Assembly: GCA_022539475.1 (NCBI GenBank) | Contig: VCMS01000382.1 | Coordinates: forward strand, 1 to 64,000 | Direction of reading: 5' to 3' | Source: Gracilaria domingensis | Lineage: Eukaryota; Rhodophyta; Florideophyceae; Gracilariales; Gracilariaceae | DNA length: 64,000 nucleotides | Shown: positions 51,099 to 61,928 of the stretch, one piece after another | Layout of the letters: each line of letters opens with the position of its first letter | Numbering within the stretch: position 1 is the stretch's first letter | Position numbers and translations under genes: made by a program | The notes under the pieces: generated by a model | Seen by the model: the letters and a program-made list of their open reading frames with translations, nothing else | The model's database searches: none | What the model was told of the DNA's origin: nothing

Positions 51099-51227
51099 AC
51101 TACTGAGACTAGGAGGTCTTGTACTCTACGCTGCCTCGCACGATCATTCTCCAGCATGAGTACCACTCATGCTAAAACATAACCGTGCAAGGCAGCGTAG
51201 AGTACAAGACCTCCTAGTCTCAGTAGT
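51099..51227. repeat. 44-bp inverted repeat around a short loop
   Basis: The arms at 51,099-51,142 and 51,184-51,227 are complementary except for one position, and a smaller AGCATGAG/CTCATGCT pair is nested inside. In the sister copy near 47,650-47,715 only the first arm is present, so the second arm was added after the unit duplicated. Confidence 0.85.
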
Positions 51228-52840
51228 TCGAACTCAAATATGATGACGCTGACATCAGCTCGGATCTCGACCTCTCGAGACTATTACTGCAAGTTGACAA
51301 CGTCGTAAAAAGATATTTCGAATCCACAACAACTATAAGGCCCACTTTGATGCCAAGCAACGTAGTCAAGGCCGTTGCCACCACTTTTCCTTCGTCGATG
51401 GTCTCTCCAGGTGCCAATATTTTAGCTGATCAGATAGACTTCACTGGACGTTTAGACTTTCGAGACGACCAAGACAGCCCATAGAAAACAGAGTCCTTCT
51501 CAAACTCTCCAAAATGAATTCCAGCAATCCAGCCTAACTTTCCGTAGTTTTTCTGTCTACTTGCATCTGCAAGGACCAGTACTGAGACCTCATACCTTTT
51601 GCCATCTGTATGTCGCACATATTGCACGGTAGAACCAAGCTTCTTGAGTTTCTTCAGTACATTGATCTGTGTCACCATGTCCTTTACTCTTGGACGCGGG
51701 CCTTTCTGCTGCAAAAACCTAGCAGCAAAAGCGCAAAAGGGTGAAGCTGCCGTCGCTAACGAGCCAATCGAACTATTGAGAGAACGAAACGCGGACGCTT
51801 CTACTGCATTCAAAAATTCTTCTCGTTCCTTTCTGCCCTTGCGGTCGAGCGGATAAGCCTCTAAATCAGCTTCTCGTCCCCATGTATCATACTCGAGTGA
51901 TCTTCGAACTGAACGACGTCCAAGCCAAAGTACTTGAATGCTCGAAGACCGAAAACGATTGTTCTCAGCTTATACGACTGCCTAATTCTGTCAATACCTG
52001 CCTTCACGTCGCTACGGGGTCCAGCAAGCACAGGATCATCCGTAATCTTCACAGCGACAGTAGCAATGTCTCCGTTTGACATCTTGTAGAATACCTGCGG
52101 CACGTAGACGAGGTGTAAGAAACCAATTTGACGCATAAGATCATCGCTCACTCGCTCACTCTGTCACTTAGCAGAAGCATTCAACAGTCTATAGGAAGCT
52201 ACCCGAAGTAGTCAGTAGTGTTTGTGTCTAGAATTACACTCTCTCGGAGGAACTACATAGACAGCTCTACAGACTTCGCCACTCTGAAGAAAATCGCTCT
52301 TAAAGTCAATCTTTACCAACGTCCAGATACGTATTGTCGTCATTGCTAGCAAAATGCGAATTCTTAAGGGCGGCCAAGTCGCAGAGTCTGTTTTCAGGTT
52401 TGTCTTCTGGTTATCTTCGTTACCATGTGGGGCAATTCGTGCCTTCAACAACAGCGAGCCGTCATCACATCTCTTAATTTTGTAGAATACGTGGCTGGAA
52501 ATGACATTCGCGTCCGTTGGCACAGCATCAACAGAAACCTTATCTACTGTCTCCATAAGGATTTCTTCCTTCTTTTGATAGGCGTTGTGAGATAGGAACG
52601 GAGGCAACCCGTGAGACTGATGTAACAAGAATTTTTTAGATCCAAGAACTTGAAAGAACTCCTGCAAAGTTTCCTTCTCTATGCTCTGCAGTTCTTGCCC
52701 TGGCGACAATTCGATCGCATTAGCATGATGGGAATTGTCTGCACGAATGCGCCAACTCTCCTTATTGAGGTCAAGGATCTCACTCTTGCCATCTTCGTAT
52801 CTGACTGAGGACCTCCTGGACCGCGGAACATTTCGCAAAA
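51220..52840 (-). mobile_element. Ty1/copia LTR-retrotransposon fossil
   Basis: The minus strand carries copia-type polyprotein pieces. Reverse transcriptase text lies at about 52,240-52,700, recognisable by the VFYKIKR...SLLLKAR block and the KIDFKSDFLQ block. RNase H text lies at about 51,235-51,420, and intermediate pieces at 51,430-52,150. The element is broken in several places and looks old. Gag, protease, integrase and LTRs are not recognised. It abuts composite repeat copy 3 on one side and a fold-back pair on the other. Confidence 0.75.
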
Positions 52841-53132
52841 CCTGTTAGGAGAATCTGGGAAGTCTCACAAGGGTGTCAAGCTCGTAGCTCGATTACTGTT
52901 TACTTTCGGTCGAGCTACTACTTATCTATCTCTAGCTTTCAGCTTCTACATAACACATCAGATAAAAACCTTTGTATTCTGCCTGCTCGTTCTCAATACT
53001 CTGAAAACAGTCCGTTTGGAACGCACAGAGGAGCTACTGCAACTGGTTGTGCTGCACCAAGCTTCAAGACAACGTCTTGCACCGCCTGTACCAAGCTGAC
53101 GTTGCAGTCGTCCTGTTTCCTTACTACAACAA

Positions 53133-53372
53133 GTGATGGGCATCGCGCGCCGCCAAGAGGGCTCTCATGCGAGGGCTCTCATGCGAGAGCCCTTTTGACG
53201 GCGCGCGGTGCCTATCACTGGGTGCCGGTGCCTCTCACGGGGCGCTGGTGCTCATGTCGCCGGACATGGCCAAAACCCATTTCGTTTTTCGGGCAAGAGT
53301 GGCTGCGCCCCTTTAAATTTACTTATTTTAGGAGGGGGTCGCAGGACACAAATGCCCAAACACGAAATGGTT
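53133..53372 (+). repeat. Hairpin A plus fold-back B, outermost copy
   Basis: Hairpin A is longer here (53,133-53,218) because the loop-side segment GAGGGCTCTCATGC is duplicated. Fold-back B covers 53,274-53,372 and lacks one G at its end. A different G/C-rich flank follows. Confidence 0.85.
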
Positions 53373-55292
53373 GTCGCCCCCCTCCCGCCTCCCTCCCCCC
53401 CCTCCAGCGCCTGTTGGGGGGAGACCTTCACGATCCCGTATGGGAAGCAGAAGAGTAAGCACCACATTGAGATGGAGATCCGCAATAGATACTTTATAAT
53501 AACAAAGTGAAAGGCAATTGTCGCATTACTGAATTGGAGATGGAAGGAACCACTTTATACACCTCCTGACGAGCTTCCTATGAACCGACAGCTATCGACA
53601 GACGCACCACTTATTAAAGGATTTAGTGTGACATCAATGACAAAGAAAAGTAGTACTAACGTGAGCCGCAACCGATAATGAATCCGCTGAACGAGACCTG
53701 TACCCATATACATAATAATGGCATTTCGAATACATTTCTTGCTGGATTATGTGAACCATTCGCCTCCAGGCAAATGCTTCGCTTTCGTTCATCTTACAAT
53801 CTGTGAACCGTCTTCTTGATACGTCTCCCTCCCAGTAAAAAGGCATCTGCATTGCATCCGCTACTTTTCAGCGTCCTGATATCGCCATTTTCTGTTAGAA
53901 AATCACTCAACATCTGCAATATGCTTCCTAACATCCGTTCCGTCTGCTTCCCATCCAGCTGGATTCGCTTCCAAATTCCTTACGACGCCCTATACGAACG
54001 GCTCTGCCCAGTGCTGATCCGGCAGCTGCTCAACTAGCAGCTGTTCAACTACTTTCTCGAAGTCGGCCGAGGTAAACGGTATGTGCATTTCAGTCTCTGC
54101 TGCAGAAAGTGAGGGACAAAGATCTTTCATGCTCCCTAGCGCCTATTTTCGTTCGGAAGACGAATTCTAATCTTCAATTTTACAAGATTCCTCTCTGGCT
54201 TTCGCATCCGGTCCATTTTCATTTCTAAATTTCAGCGACATGATAGGCAGCCCGTCTCTCAACTCCCTCGCTTGTTATAAACTGAAATATGATGATGTGC
54301 TCCGCAGCACAGCGAAGCACGGCTCGCCATGACGGGCTGCGCCTTGAGGTGGAGGACTAGGTGATTGGACAGATACCTTTGCAAGACGGCTGGGGCCTCC
54401 GCCACGACCGAACCCAGGTGAAGGTTCAGAAGATGGTTTGGGCTGAGGCACACTGACCATGTCCAGCTGATCGACTTTTTAGATGGCGCTTCTTGTTTGC
54501 ACCTGCACTGCTTCGAAAGGCATTGAGCAAAGCAGATGGCAGAGCTTCAAAATTGTGCTGCGTCGATGAAGTTCCAAAGCATTGCAAAAAAATTAGCAAG
54601 AAGGTCACATCGGGACACCCTCGGGATCTCGTGCTTGCCTCGTCTCTTGCTGCTGGGTTGTAGCGGATGGTGTCCGATACCTCCCAGCAGCATGCGAGCT
54701 GAATACTGCGCTTTGAAAACATGGGGCGCCGTAAAACAGGCGACGGCCCAAGAGGTGACAGCAAGAACTGGAAAGATGTCTGGTGCGAGCGAAGATGGTT
54801 GATGTTCAAAGTTCTAGAAGGTCTTTATTACCATTGTGCTCTCATTCTGCAGTAAACGCTTCTCCTGAGGCCGTTCGGTGCCTGTACGCCGTTCTATCTC
54901 CCATCCCTTAACATTCGTGCTACTCTACGATACTGAAGATCCCACGAAAACCGTCAGCCGCTGCCTAGGATGCGAGTGGGAGCCGCTACTTTACGCAGTA
55001 AACAACGTTTTTTGTTCGCATCTGTACAGTCGCGTGTTAAGTTTGACGGCCTCGTGTCGAGTTTTAATACTGTCTACGTGATCGTGGAATTGTTTGATCA
55101 TGGTTTTGGTCTTAATCGTTCCTGGGTTTCGTTTGACGACGGGTGAATATACCTTTATTTTTGTGGAGAGCTAACTTTGTCATGATATAAGGCCGTGACC
55201 ATTTCGAAAGCGTTCCGAAAATAGCCCATCTTCTATCGAGCTGCAACCATCTTCGACGTTGATGAACATTCTACAAGTATCTCTCATGTTCG
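53373..55292. other. Gene-poor stretch with no recognised gene
   Basis: Only short frames occur here. Minus-strand frames at 53,634-53,852 and 54,426-54,809 have somewhat protein-like text (the latter serine-rich) but match nothing I know. A small plus-strand frame at 54,878-55,081 is equally uncertain. Given the decayed genes nearby, these may be relics. Confidence 0.3.
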
Positions 55293-56105
55293 TTGCCGCA
55301 CTCGCTTTGTTGTGCCCTTTCCGAAGAAGGGAAAGAGTGCGAATGTAGATTGAAAGGCTTTCGGGGACAATGGGAGATATGGATTCCACACCACACAATC
55401 GAGCTGAGTGAAAGGACTGATATTCGTGTAACAAAGCTGTATGTCACAGCTATAACTGACACCCGGTGTCAGTTGATCGCGTATTGTTCCAAATGGTTGT
55501 ACAAGAATGAAATGATTTTAAGCCAATTTTCTGAAAAACGAAATCCACTTTTTGGGAAGTCACAACCAATAGGTTTAAGTGCCGTTATCTGCTTGTTCTG
55601 GGAGTGCCCTGCCGCCTCACCGATTGAGTGTCAGAGACGGACTTCCTTCAAGGTAATAATCCACACCCTGCGGTCCTCAATATCCTTTTGTACGCATCGC
55701 CTCTATCGTATTATGGCTCACTCGATGCGCTTACGACCTCGAACCGTTTTAGCGACGAAGAAATCTCTTCTCCGCAGCAAACAAGGAAAGGAAAAAGCCG
55801 GAAACCGATCTCGCCGATCTCGTCGATCTTGTGGCGATGGAAATCCCCGAAGTTCTACGACGGAACGATATTGTCGCCCTGGAAATCGCCAAGCTACAGA
55901 TCTTACTGGAGAAGTACCCCATGCAGACGATAACGCTTCTGAATCAAACAGTGTCACTGGATACAATAGTTTGGACAACATTGGCTTACCCCGTCCTCGT
56001 TATTTGGGTCCAGGTCAGAATCCCACAAGACTCGATATCGCTGCCATCAAGCAAAGGATTAGGGAGCTCATGTTGCGCCGAGAAGGTTCAAGACGCCTCG
56101 AATAA
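55293..56105 (+). other. Possible gene or relic of unknown function
   Basis: One frame is open for 270 codons. Its last part reads LDIAAIKQRIRELMLRREGS, a convincing helical C-terminus. In the overlapping stretch 55,800-55,925 a different frame gives DLVAMEIPEVLRRNDIVALE, which also looks real. The true product may therefore need a frame change, meaning a decayed gene, a consensus error or splicing. The family is not recognised. Confidence 0.3.
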
Positions 56106-57798
56106 GATCTTTACTTTTCCGAGCGCAGAGCGAAGAGGAGCGAGATGTACCGAAATCGCCACGTACAGTACGATGAATAAGTAAACTTATCTCCATGTGC
56201 TTTTCAATTGAGTAAGAATCTTCTACTAGCAAAAGTCATTATATCTAGAGGCGGCGATATGGTGAAGCGGCACATACGATTATGATATCTTCCGGAACAC
56301 ATACTAAACGGGTACAGATTCGATGGCTATTCTCGAGATAGCCAGTTGCGAACTTTAAATTCAACAAATGGAGTGCACTGAAAGGCATGCAGAGATTGTT
56401 CGAATCGTACGTTCGGCTGTGGTTTCCATGATACCAAAATACAGGAACCGAGTACCTCGCCATTTCATCGACGTGGGACAAACTCTGATGGGAATTATGA
56501 CATGAAACGAGTGGTACGGGATGTAAATTACATCTCAGCGATATTCTGCAGATGGGGAATAATGGAACTCATATTCGAAGCTTGCAGTCGATAGAGCGAC
56601 GGCGGAGAGTTACACGGGGTAGGTAAGGGTCGCTGCCGTTCGTTTCCCCAGCGATAGTTTGTTGGTTGACGGAAATGCAACTGAAGAAACATGGGTGATC
56701 GTATGATTGACGCCATAGAGAAGCAATGGGGAAGGACACTATTGAGACAATTGCTTCCTGGACGTTACTGATCCGGGAGGTTGTAAAAACTTTCAATGGA
56801 TTGGTGCAGCGATCGCTGCTCCGGACTGGGGAAGTCGGTAAAATCGCATAGGCGCTCGACACACCGATGCGCTTCTCCAGACATGGTAAGTCGCTAAAAA
56901 TCGCCCAAGCGGTTGGTCAGATTCCTGATTGCCCTGTTGATTTGGGTGGTATGTTATTAAAAAGCCCCCGACCAGATGCAAGGAAGAAACAGGCCACGAG
57001 CTGATCACCGGGAACGATCCTACCTATTGTTTCCCAGGATTTCCTTCCCCATGGAGTAATACATCCAACGGAGGCAACTAGGGGAATATCCCTACAGGGT
57101 GTGTTCTCGATGATTTCAGTACGCACTTGCTTAACATGGAAGAACAATGTCAAGCATGATGTCGCCAAGGAAGTGAGGGATGAGTGAAAAAGATCCGTCA
57201 TAGCCTCTTTTATGGTTCAATGAACTACGTGCAGAGCGCCTTGTCGCTATAGACCCTTAGCCCATGACCTCAAGAGGAAGGTAGGAGAGGTATTTTGAAA
57301 GGCAGGAGAGATGAAGAAGCAGAACCATCGCTGACAACATGCTCAAGCAGACGAGAACAGTTTAGAGCTTCATGCTCTTCCTATACACCGAACACATAGC
57401 TCATTGAGCCTAACAGGGCAACAAATATAGATTCGTAGTTAACACCTATGTCAATAGGACAAGCATTATAGGGCTTGAGCGTCATTAGAAACCCCCACGC
57501 GATACGAGCAGCAGATGTATCTCGTTCAAAATAAAGAAGAAGACGAACAAGCTATCATGTCGCCACGCGCCTGGCAGAGGCGATAGAAGAAACGGCGTTG
57601 TCAGCGACTTTGAGAACGGAGACTAGCCCCGTAAAAGAGATTGCTGTGCTACTTTTTCTACGGTCAAAGTAGACAGAATGACAACATTTCTGAACAGGGT
57701 CATGGCAGTTTTCTTTGCTCATTTTTGTTTAGCGCATCTTGAACGTGCAACGTTCGATTCTAGTAGTGGCATCCTCCTCCTACTACAACCAATTGTGA
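56106..57798. other. Gene-poor stretch
   Basis: A minus-strand frame at 56,917-57,201 contains TEIIENTPCRDIPLVASVG and GDQLVACFFL, which look like part of a once-real protein. It is short and unrecognised. I see nothing else that I can name. Confidence 0.25.
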
Positions 57799-58018
57799 TA
57801 CACGTGTTTTAGGACGGTCATCGAGATACACATGTTTTAGGACGACGAGATACACGTGTTTTAGGACGATCTTCAAGATACACGTGTTTTAGGACGGCCG
57901 TCAAGATACACGTGTTTTAGGACGGCCGTCAAGATACACGTGTTTTAGGACGGCCGTCAAGATACACGTGTTTTAGGACGGCCGTCAAGATACACGTGTT
58001 GTAGGACGGCGGTCAAGA
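57799..58018. repeat. 28-bp minisatellite, 8 units
   Basis: Same unit as 24,958-25,069: CACGTG, TTTTAGGAC, ACGGCCGT, CAAGA. Four central units are identical; outer units are diverged, and one is 4 bp shorter. The unit carries two palindromes, CACGTG and GACGGCCGTC. Confidence 0.9.
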
Positions 58019-58338
58019 TACACGGGTTTCTTTATAGTATTTCACGGGAAGACTGCATATTACAGGAATTTTAGGTTCCTACTAAATATGGAGGCGAGCG
58101 GTAGTGAATGTTATTCAAAAGTGCAAAATGAGTACCGACAGTGCGATATAACAGGAAACGCAACATGAGAGAGACACGGAGGAGGAATTTGTTTTGGGGG
58201 GTGGGGGGTGGGGGGAAGAGAACGATTTGGACGTAGCACGAAGATTATATATTTAAAATGAGAGTACTCTTTAAGGCTAATCCTAGTCCAACGGCAGCAG
58301 ATGGCGAGTGGGAGGTCGTGGCTGTTCTCCAATGGCAC
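58019..58338. other. 3' flank of the membrane-protein gene
   Basis: A G-rich run at about 58,192-58,216 (blocks of three to seven G) could form a quadruplex. No gene is seen. Confidence 0.4.
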
Positions 58339-59370
58339 TCAAGTATCTGTCCAAATTATATATCGGAGCATGGTGAACAAGTCCGGAGCACACAAGAAGG
58401 AGGATGATGAACAGTGTGTTAGAAAGTGTTGAACAAATAATGCCTTCTTCAAAGTATTCGAAAAACATCGGCAGTAAATAAGTAATCGGTCAAACGAAGA
58501 AGTTCTTTCGCTAGGCAGAGTAAAAATATTGTTAAATGTGCTTCTCGTAGTGAAGAAAATACACAAGGCGTCCACAAAGCTTGCCCAGAGCCCAAAGAAA
58601 AAGCCACCTGTGAAAAATGCAACGGATGCAGTTGCAATCGAGTCAGATATGTTAAGTGAAGAAGGGCGTACTTGGTACGAGATAGCGATACACAGGTTCA
58701 AGGGAATCAATCCACCAATTGCTAGGCCCAAGTATCTATTTCTCAAGGTCGGAGCGGTTCGATTGGCGTTGGAAGGGCGCAACGGAGTCACGGCTAATGT
58801 ACCGTAAAATTTGGCATGAAGGGAGAAGGCCAAGTCGAACAATACAATGTGAAACATGGTTTCCAGAATACTATGAAGTATAGTAAACCCAAGTTGCTGC
58901 TGCCTAGAAGAACGCTCGTAAAGAAGGTAATGGGTGAGAAGTGGCTTGATAATACCATAAAGGGAACCTACAGCGAGGGAGAGCAGCAGAGAGTAAGCCA
59001 TCACCGAGCATGGTGAAAGCATGTGAAGGGGATTCAATGCGTGCAAAGGGGCGTGAGACAGGTAGTAAGACAACTCTTCTAGAGTCTGGATGTTGTGGCG
59101 AAGTGGTGGATGTTCCAGCATACCCTCATGAGCAGAAAGGCTCCGAATTATGCGATCTACTTGTCTAATATCATCATATAATGCAGGGGAGAACAGAGCC
59201 TGAACACCTCGGATGAAGACCTTTCCAGTATCTAGGTCGTATTGTAGTTGGAGGCAGTTGCCGAAGGTAATGTATGTCTTGTGGGGAAAACAGATAAGTT
59301 CAATAGTAGTTGTGTCGTTTCTGTTGTACAGCTGCAATTGCGCTTGTTGATAGGTATTGGAGAAAGGCAT
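58339..59370 (-). CDS. Orphan multi-pass membrane protein (343 aa)
   Basis: The first 110 residues are soluble-looking. Four strongly hydrophobic segments follow at about 122-144, 165-188, 213-233 and 243-275, then a shorter hydrophobic C-terminal stretch. I recognise no family and no carrier or transporter signature. The ATG at 59,370 lies about 85 bp downstream of a TATA box on the same strand, and the frame is intact, so I take it as a live gene. It lies next to the minisatellite. Confidence 0.6.
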   Translation of the reverse strand: MPFSNTYQQAQLQLYNRNDTTTIELICFPHKTYITFGNCLQLQYDLDTGKVFIRGVQALFSPALYDDIRQVDRIIRSLSAHEGMLEHPPLRHNIQTLEELSYYLSHAPLHALNPLHMLSPCSVMAYSLLLSLAVGSLYGIIKPLLTHYLLYERSSRQQQLGFTILHSILETMFHIVLFDLAFSLHAKFYGTLAVTPLRPSNANRTAPTLRNRYLGLAIGGLIPLNLCIAISYQVRPSSLNISDSIATASVAFFTGGFFFGLWASFVDALCIFFTTRSTFNNIFTLPSERTSSFDRLLIYCRCFSNTLKKALFVQHFLTHCSSSSFLCAPDLFTMLRYIIWTDT

Positions 59371-59451
59371 CGTAGATCTAACGTAGTTCTGTTAGTAGCT
59401 AAGAATAGAAAGAAAGAAAGTGGATATAGGGGCATAAATGGTGCTGGAGAC

Positions 59452-59463
59452 ATATTTATAAGT
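59452..59463 (-). promoter_or_regulatory. TATA box of the membrane-protein gene
   Basis: The minus strand reads ACTTATAAATATG about 85 bp upstream of the ATG at 59,370, a normal eukaryotic distance for a short leader. Confidence 0.6.
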
Positions 59464-59769
59464 ATGGGAACGTTGAATACGAAGTTTTAGAAAGTTGAAT
59501 GATTACAAAGGTGTGCATAAAGTAATAATTGGTAGAAGAAGGGATATCAAAAGAAGAAATTGTTCATAAAGTTTATGGCATGTGTAACGCTTCGAGCGCG
59601 TATTCATGACTAAGAACAATGAAGAAAAGTTAATAGATAGGGGAAGTTCAGACGCGTAGAAGTCTGCGAACTATTACTACAGCCAATTTTTTGAACACTA
59701 TGAAAACAAAGAAACTGTATATAGCAAGATATAAGGCCAAATTCGAATAGTATAAGATTAGAGAGAGTG

Positions 59770-59886
59770 GCCAGAATATGAAAAATTTAGTAAAGAAAAC
59801 GAGTTTTGGAAGAGGAAATCTACATTGGCGAGAATATGAAGGGGTTAGTAAAGAAGAAAAGTCTCGGAAGATTAAGTCCACATTTG
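59770..59886. repeat. Degenerate ~58-bp tandem pair
   Basis: Two adjacent units share AGAATATGAA, TTAGTAAAGAA and a CGGAAGA-to-TCCACATTTG type ending. The surrounding 59,470-60,258 is AT-rich and holds no recognised gene; a 103-codon frame at 59,921-60,232 is unsupported. Confidence 0.6.
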
Positions 59887-60258
59887 TTAAACCAAATTTT
59901 CGGTAAGTTGAAAGCAGGAAGTGTTATTAATTGATGTAAAAATTCTCACGGGAGAACAAAAGAATGCAGAAATTGAGCGTAGTTCTTATCAAAGATATAC
60001 GTGGAGCAGGTATAATAGAGACTTGATCAAATTGAATTTCACATATTTCAAGAAGGCAACAAAAACAGAATTGGCGATTTATGACAGAGAATCCTACATT
60101 AAAACCGTTATACTCTTATACCTTTTTATGGCAATATATCGCACTGAAATTGATTCTGGTAAGCTTCATTTGCAAATCGAGCTCCAGTTTAAGAACAAGC
60201 CGAAAGTTTTGCAAAAGTGTATCAAATCCTGAAGCAAAGTGTAACGTCGAATACCGCA

Positions 60259-61134
60259 ATGAACTGTGAGGGCAATGTTGTAAATCAAAGATGGACAGTT
60301 GGTCCGAAGATCTATCAATCTGATGTTTCGTGCGTCTATAAAGCGCATGATTCCATGATTTTTGAACACCAACCAGTTATTAAATTTGCCGTTCCGTATG
60401 GTCTAGAAGATCTAGAGCAAGGGTATTACTCTAGTAGGTTAGCGGACAGCTTTTACACTATGCAGTCACTGAAAGCGGAGGATCCAGAGATCAAAGTTCC
60501 AAATGTTTGGGAAACTGGCATTCATGAAGGTCTAAGATATGTTGTAATGGAACGTCTCCACTGCACACTTTACCAGCATTTGATTTGGTCTAATAATTTC
60601 TTTTCAACTAGCACTGTGCTTAAGGTTAGCATAAAAGTCTTTGAAAACCTCATTAGATTGCACGCACAGAACTGTGCACACGGAGACATTAGCGAAGATC
60701 ATGTGATGAGTTCCTTATCGCAAACCGGAATTTCTTCTGAATTGCAGTTGGTTGGTTTTACTGGAGCCAGGAACATTACACCGCAGTTGCGAATGAATGA
60801 TGTTTTCAAATGGTTGCAGATGTGTATCAGGTTGATGGCAAATAAGCCCGGCTATACAAATAACTGCTTCCGAATGACCCCAGTTCTTAACGCCGAGCTC
60901 AGCAATGACCAGATTTTTCAAATTAATAACATAATGGCCCATGCGATGATATTAAGAAATGATGTAAGCGTAAACGCGGCAAACGCTCTGAGAACTATCT
61001 TAAATATTATAACTCAACATGATATATACGAGAGTCAGTTTGACTATAATACGGTTCTGATTTTATTGTATTCAGCTTATGAAACGCAACAAAGTTTTGA
61101 TTGGTCTATTGGATGGGGACAAACAAATCGTTGA
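60259..61134 (+). CDS. CK1/VRK-like protein kinase homologue, probably a pseudokinase (291 aa)
   Basis: The frame opens at a GTG (60,217); the first ATG is 60,259. Protein-kinase landmarks are present: RWTVGPKIYQSDVSCVYKAHD at the glycine-loop position (the loop glycines are largely lost), PVIKFA with the ATP-binding Lys at about 42, the hinge-like RYVVMERL, LHAQNCAHGDISEDHVM as catalytic loop (Asp kept, the usual Asn replaced by His), and LVGFTG where DFG should be (Asp lost). HGD instead of HRD, plus the overall pattern, places it near the casein kinase 1 / VRK group. Loss of loop glycines, catalytic Asn and DFG Asp argues for a non-catalytic scaffold. The flanks are AT-rich. Confidence 0.65.
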   Translation: MNCEGNVVNQRWTVGPKIYQSDVSCVYKAHDSMIFEHQPVIKFAVPYGLEDLEQGYYSSRLADSFYTMQSLKAEDPEIKVPNVWETGIHEGLRYVVMERLHCTLYQHLIWSNNFFSTSTVLKVSIKVFENLIRLHAQNCAHGDISEDHVMSSLSQTGISSELQLVGFTGARNITPQLRMNDVFKWLQMCIRLMANKPGYTNNCFRMTPVLNAELSNDQIFQINNIMAHAMILRNDVSVNAANALRTILNIITQHDIYESQFDYNTVLILLYSAYETQQSFDWSIGWGQTNR

Positions 61135-61803
61135 TAGAAAATGGAATGAGAAAAAGTATATAATGCAGCAGTTGCTTTGTTTCATATCCCAGACCTGGGC
61201 ATTGAGAGTGTATGTTAATACAAACGTTGAGTAGACAGTCGACAACTTTTCATTACAAACTAAACTTATAAGCCTGCCTGTAAGCCATCTAAAAGCGTAT
61301 AATTCTTTTTTCTTTGACGTAAGGAAACATAGGTCCAGCAAAATAGAAAATGTATCCAGTCTCACAGTCCAGTTCATGTTTGAACTCTCCGGGATGTATT
61401 TCCTTAGGCAGAATATTAACCAGTTGCTACTCGGAACAAACGTAAACTACTAATGGAGAGAATCATTTTCGTGCCTATGTGGAGACTTGATCAGTCTTCC
61501 TGCTGTTCTCGAGCCCAGTATAGTTTGCGCAGTGGTGTACTCGAAAACTCTACGAATCGAGAAGAAATGGAAGTCTTAGAAAGAGGTATAGGCACACGCA
61601 CAGGGTCATGTTCGATGAACAGCTGTGACCAACAAGTGGCATGGGCTTGTATTATTCTCATAAATATAGGTATGTGGATGAAATTTAGAAAAGAAGTATA
61701 TGATTTTGTTTAGCAACTAAATAGTGGAACATTTTGACGATACTGTAAAACGCAACACATCCTGGAAAAATTCACGAGTAGAAAGAGAACAAGCATGAAT
61801 TCC
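61135..61803. other. Intergenic stretch
   Basis: An 86-codon plus-strand frame from an ATG (61,453-61,713) has no recognisable motif; I do not call it a gene. Nothing else is seen. Confidence 0.3.
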
Positions 61804-61810
61804 TATAAAA
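61804..61810 (+). promoter_or_regulatory. TATA box of the 116-aa gene
   Basis: TATAAAA lies 125 bp upstream of the ATG at 61,929. The leader between them is A-rich and free of ATG except close to the TATA box. Confidence 0.55.
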
Positions 61811-61928
61811 ATGGAAATAAATCTCTATCTTAGTAAAGCCTCACTTCCGTAGCACTTCCATAGCAACAAGTCAAGCACAACGAAACGGAAAAAGTGTAAA
61901 TCTTCAAAGAACAGAAACAAATTCGACG

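Larger units (their letters stand above)
48909..51170 (+). repeat. Composite repeat unit, copy 3
   Basis: This is a direct repeat of 45,440-47,715 at a spacing of 3,444 bp. Its left border abuts the truncated alpha-tubulin pseudogene. Its right border runs into the inverted repeat at 51,099-51,227 and the copia fossil. Confidence 0.9.

Noticed and set aside
57799-58018. Telomere-type repeat because of TTTTAGG
   Set aside because: The unit is 28 bp with palindromes and lies internally; only a short word resembles an algal telomere motif.
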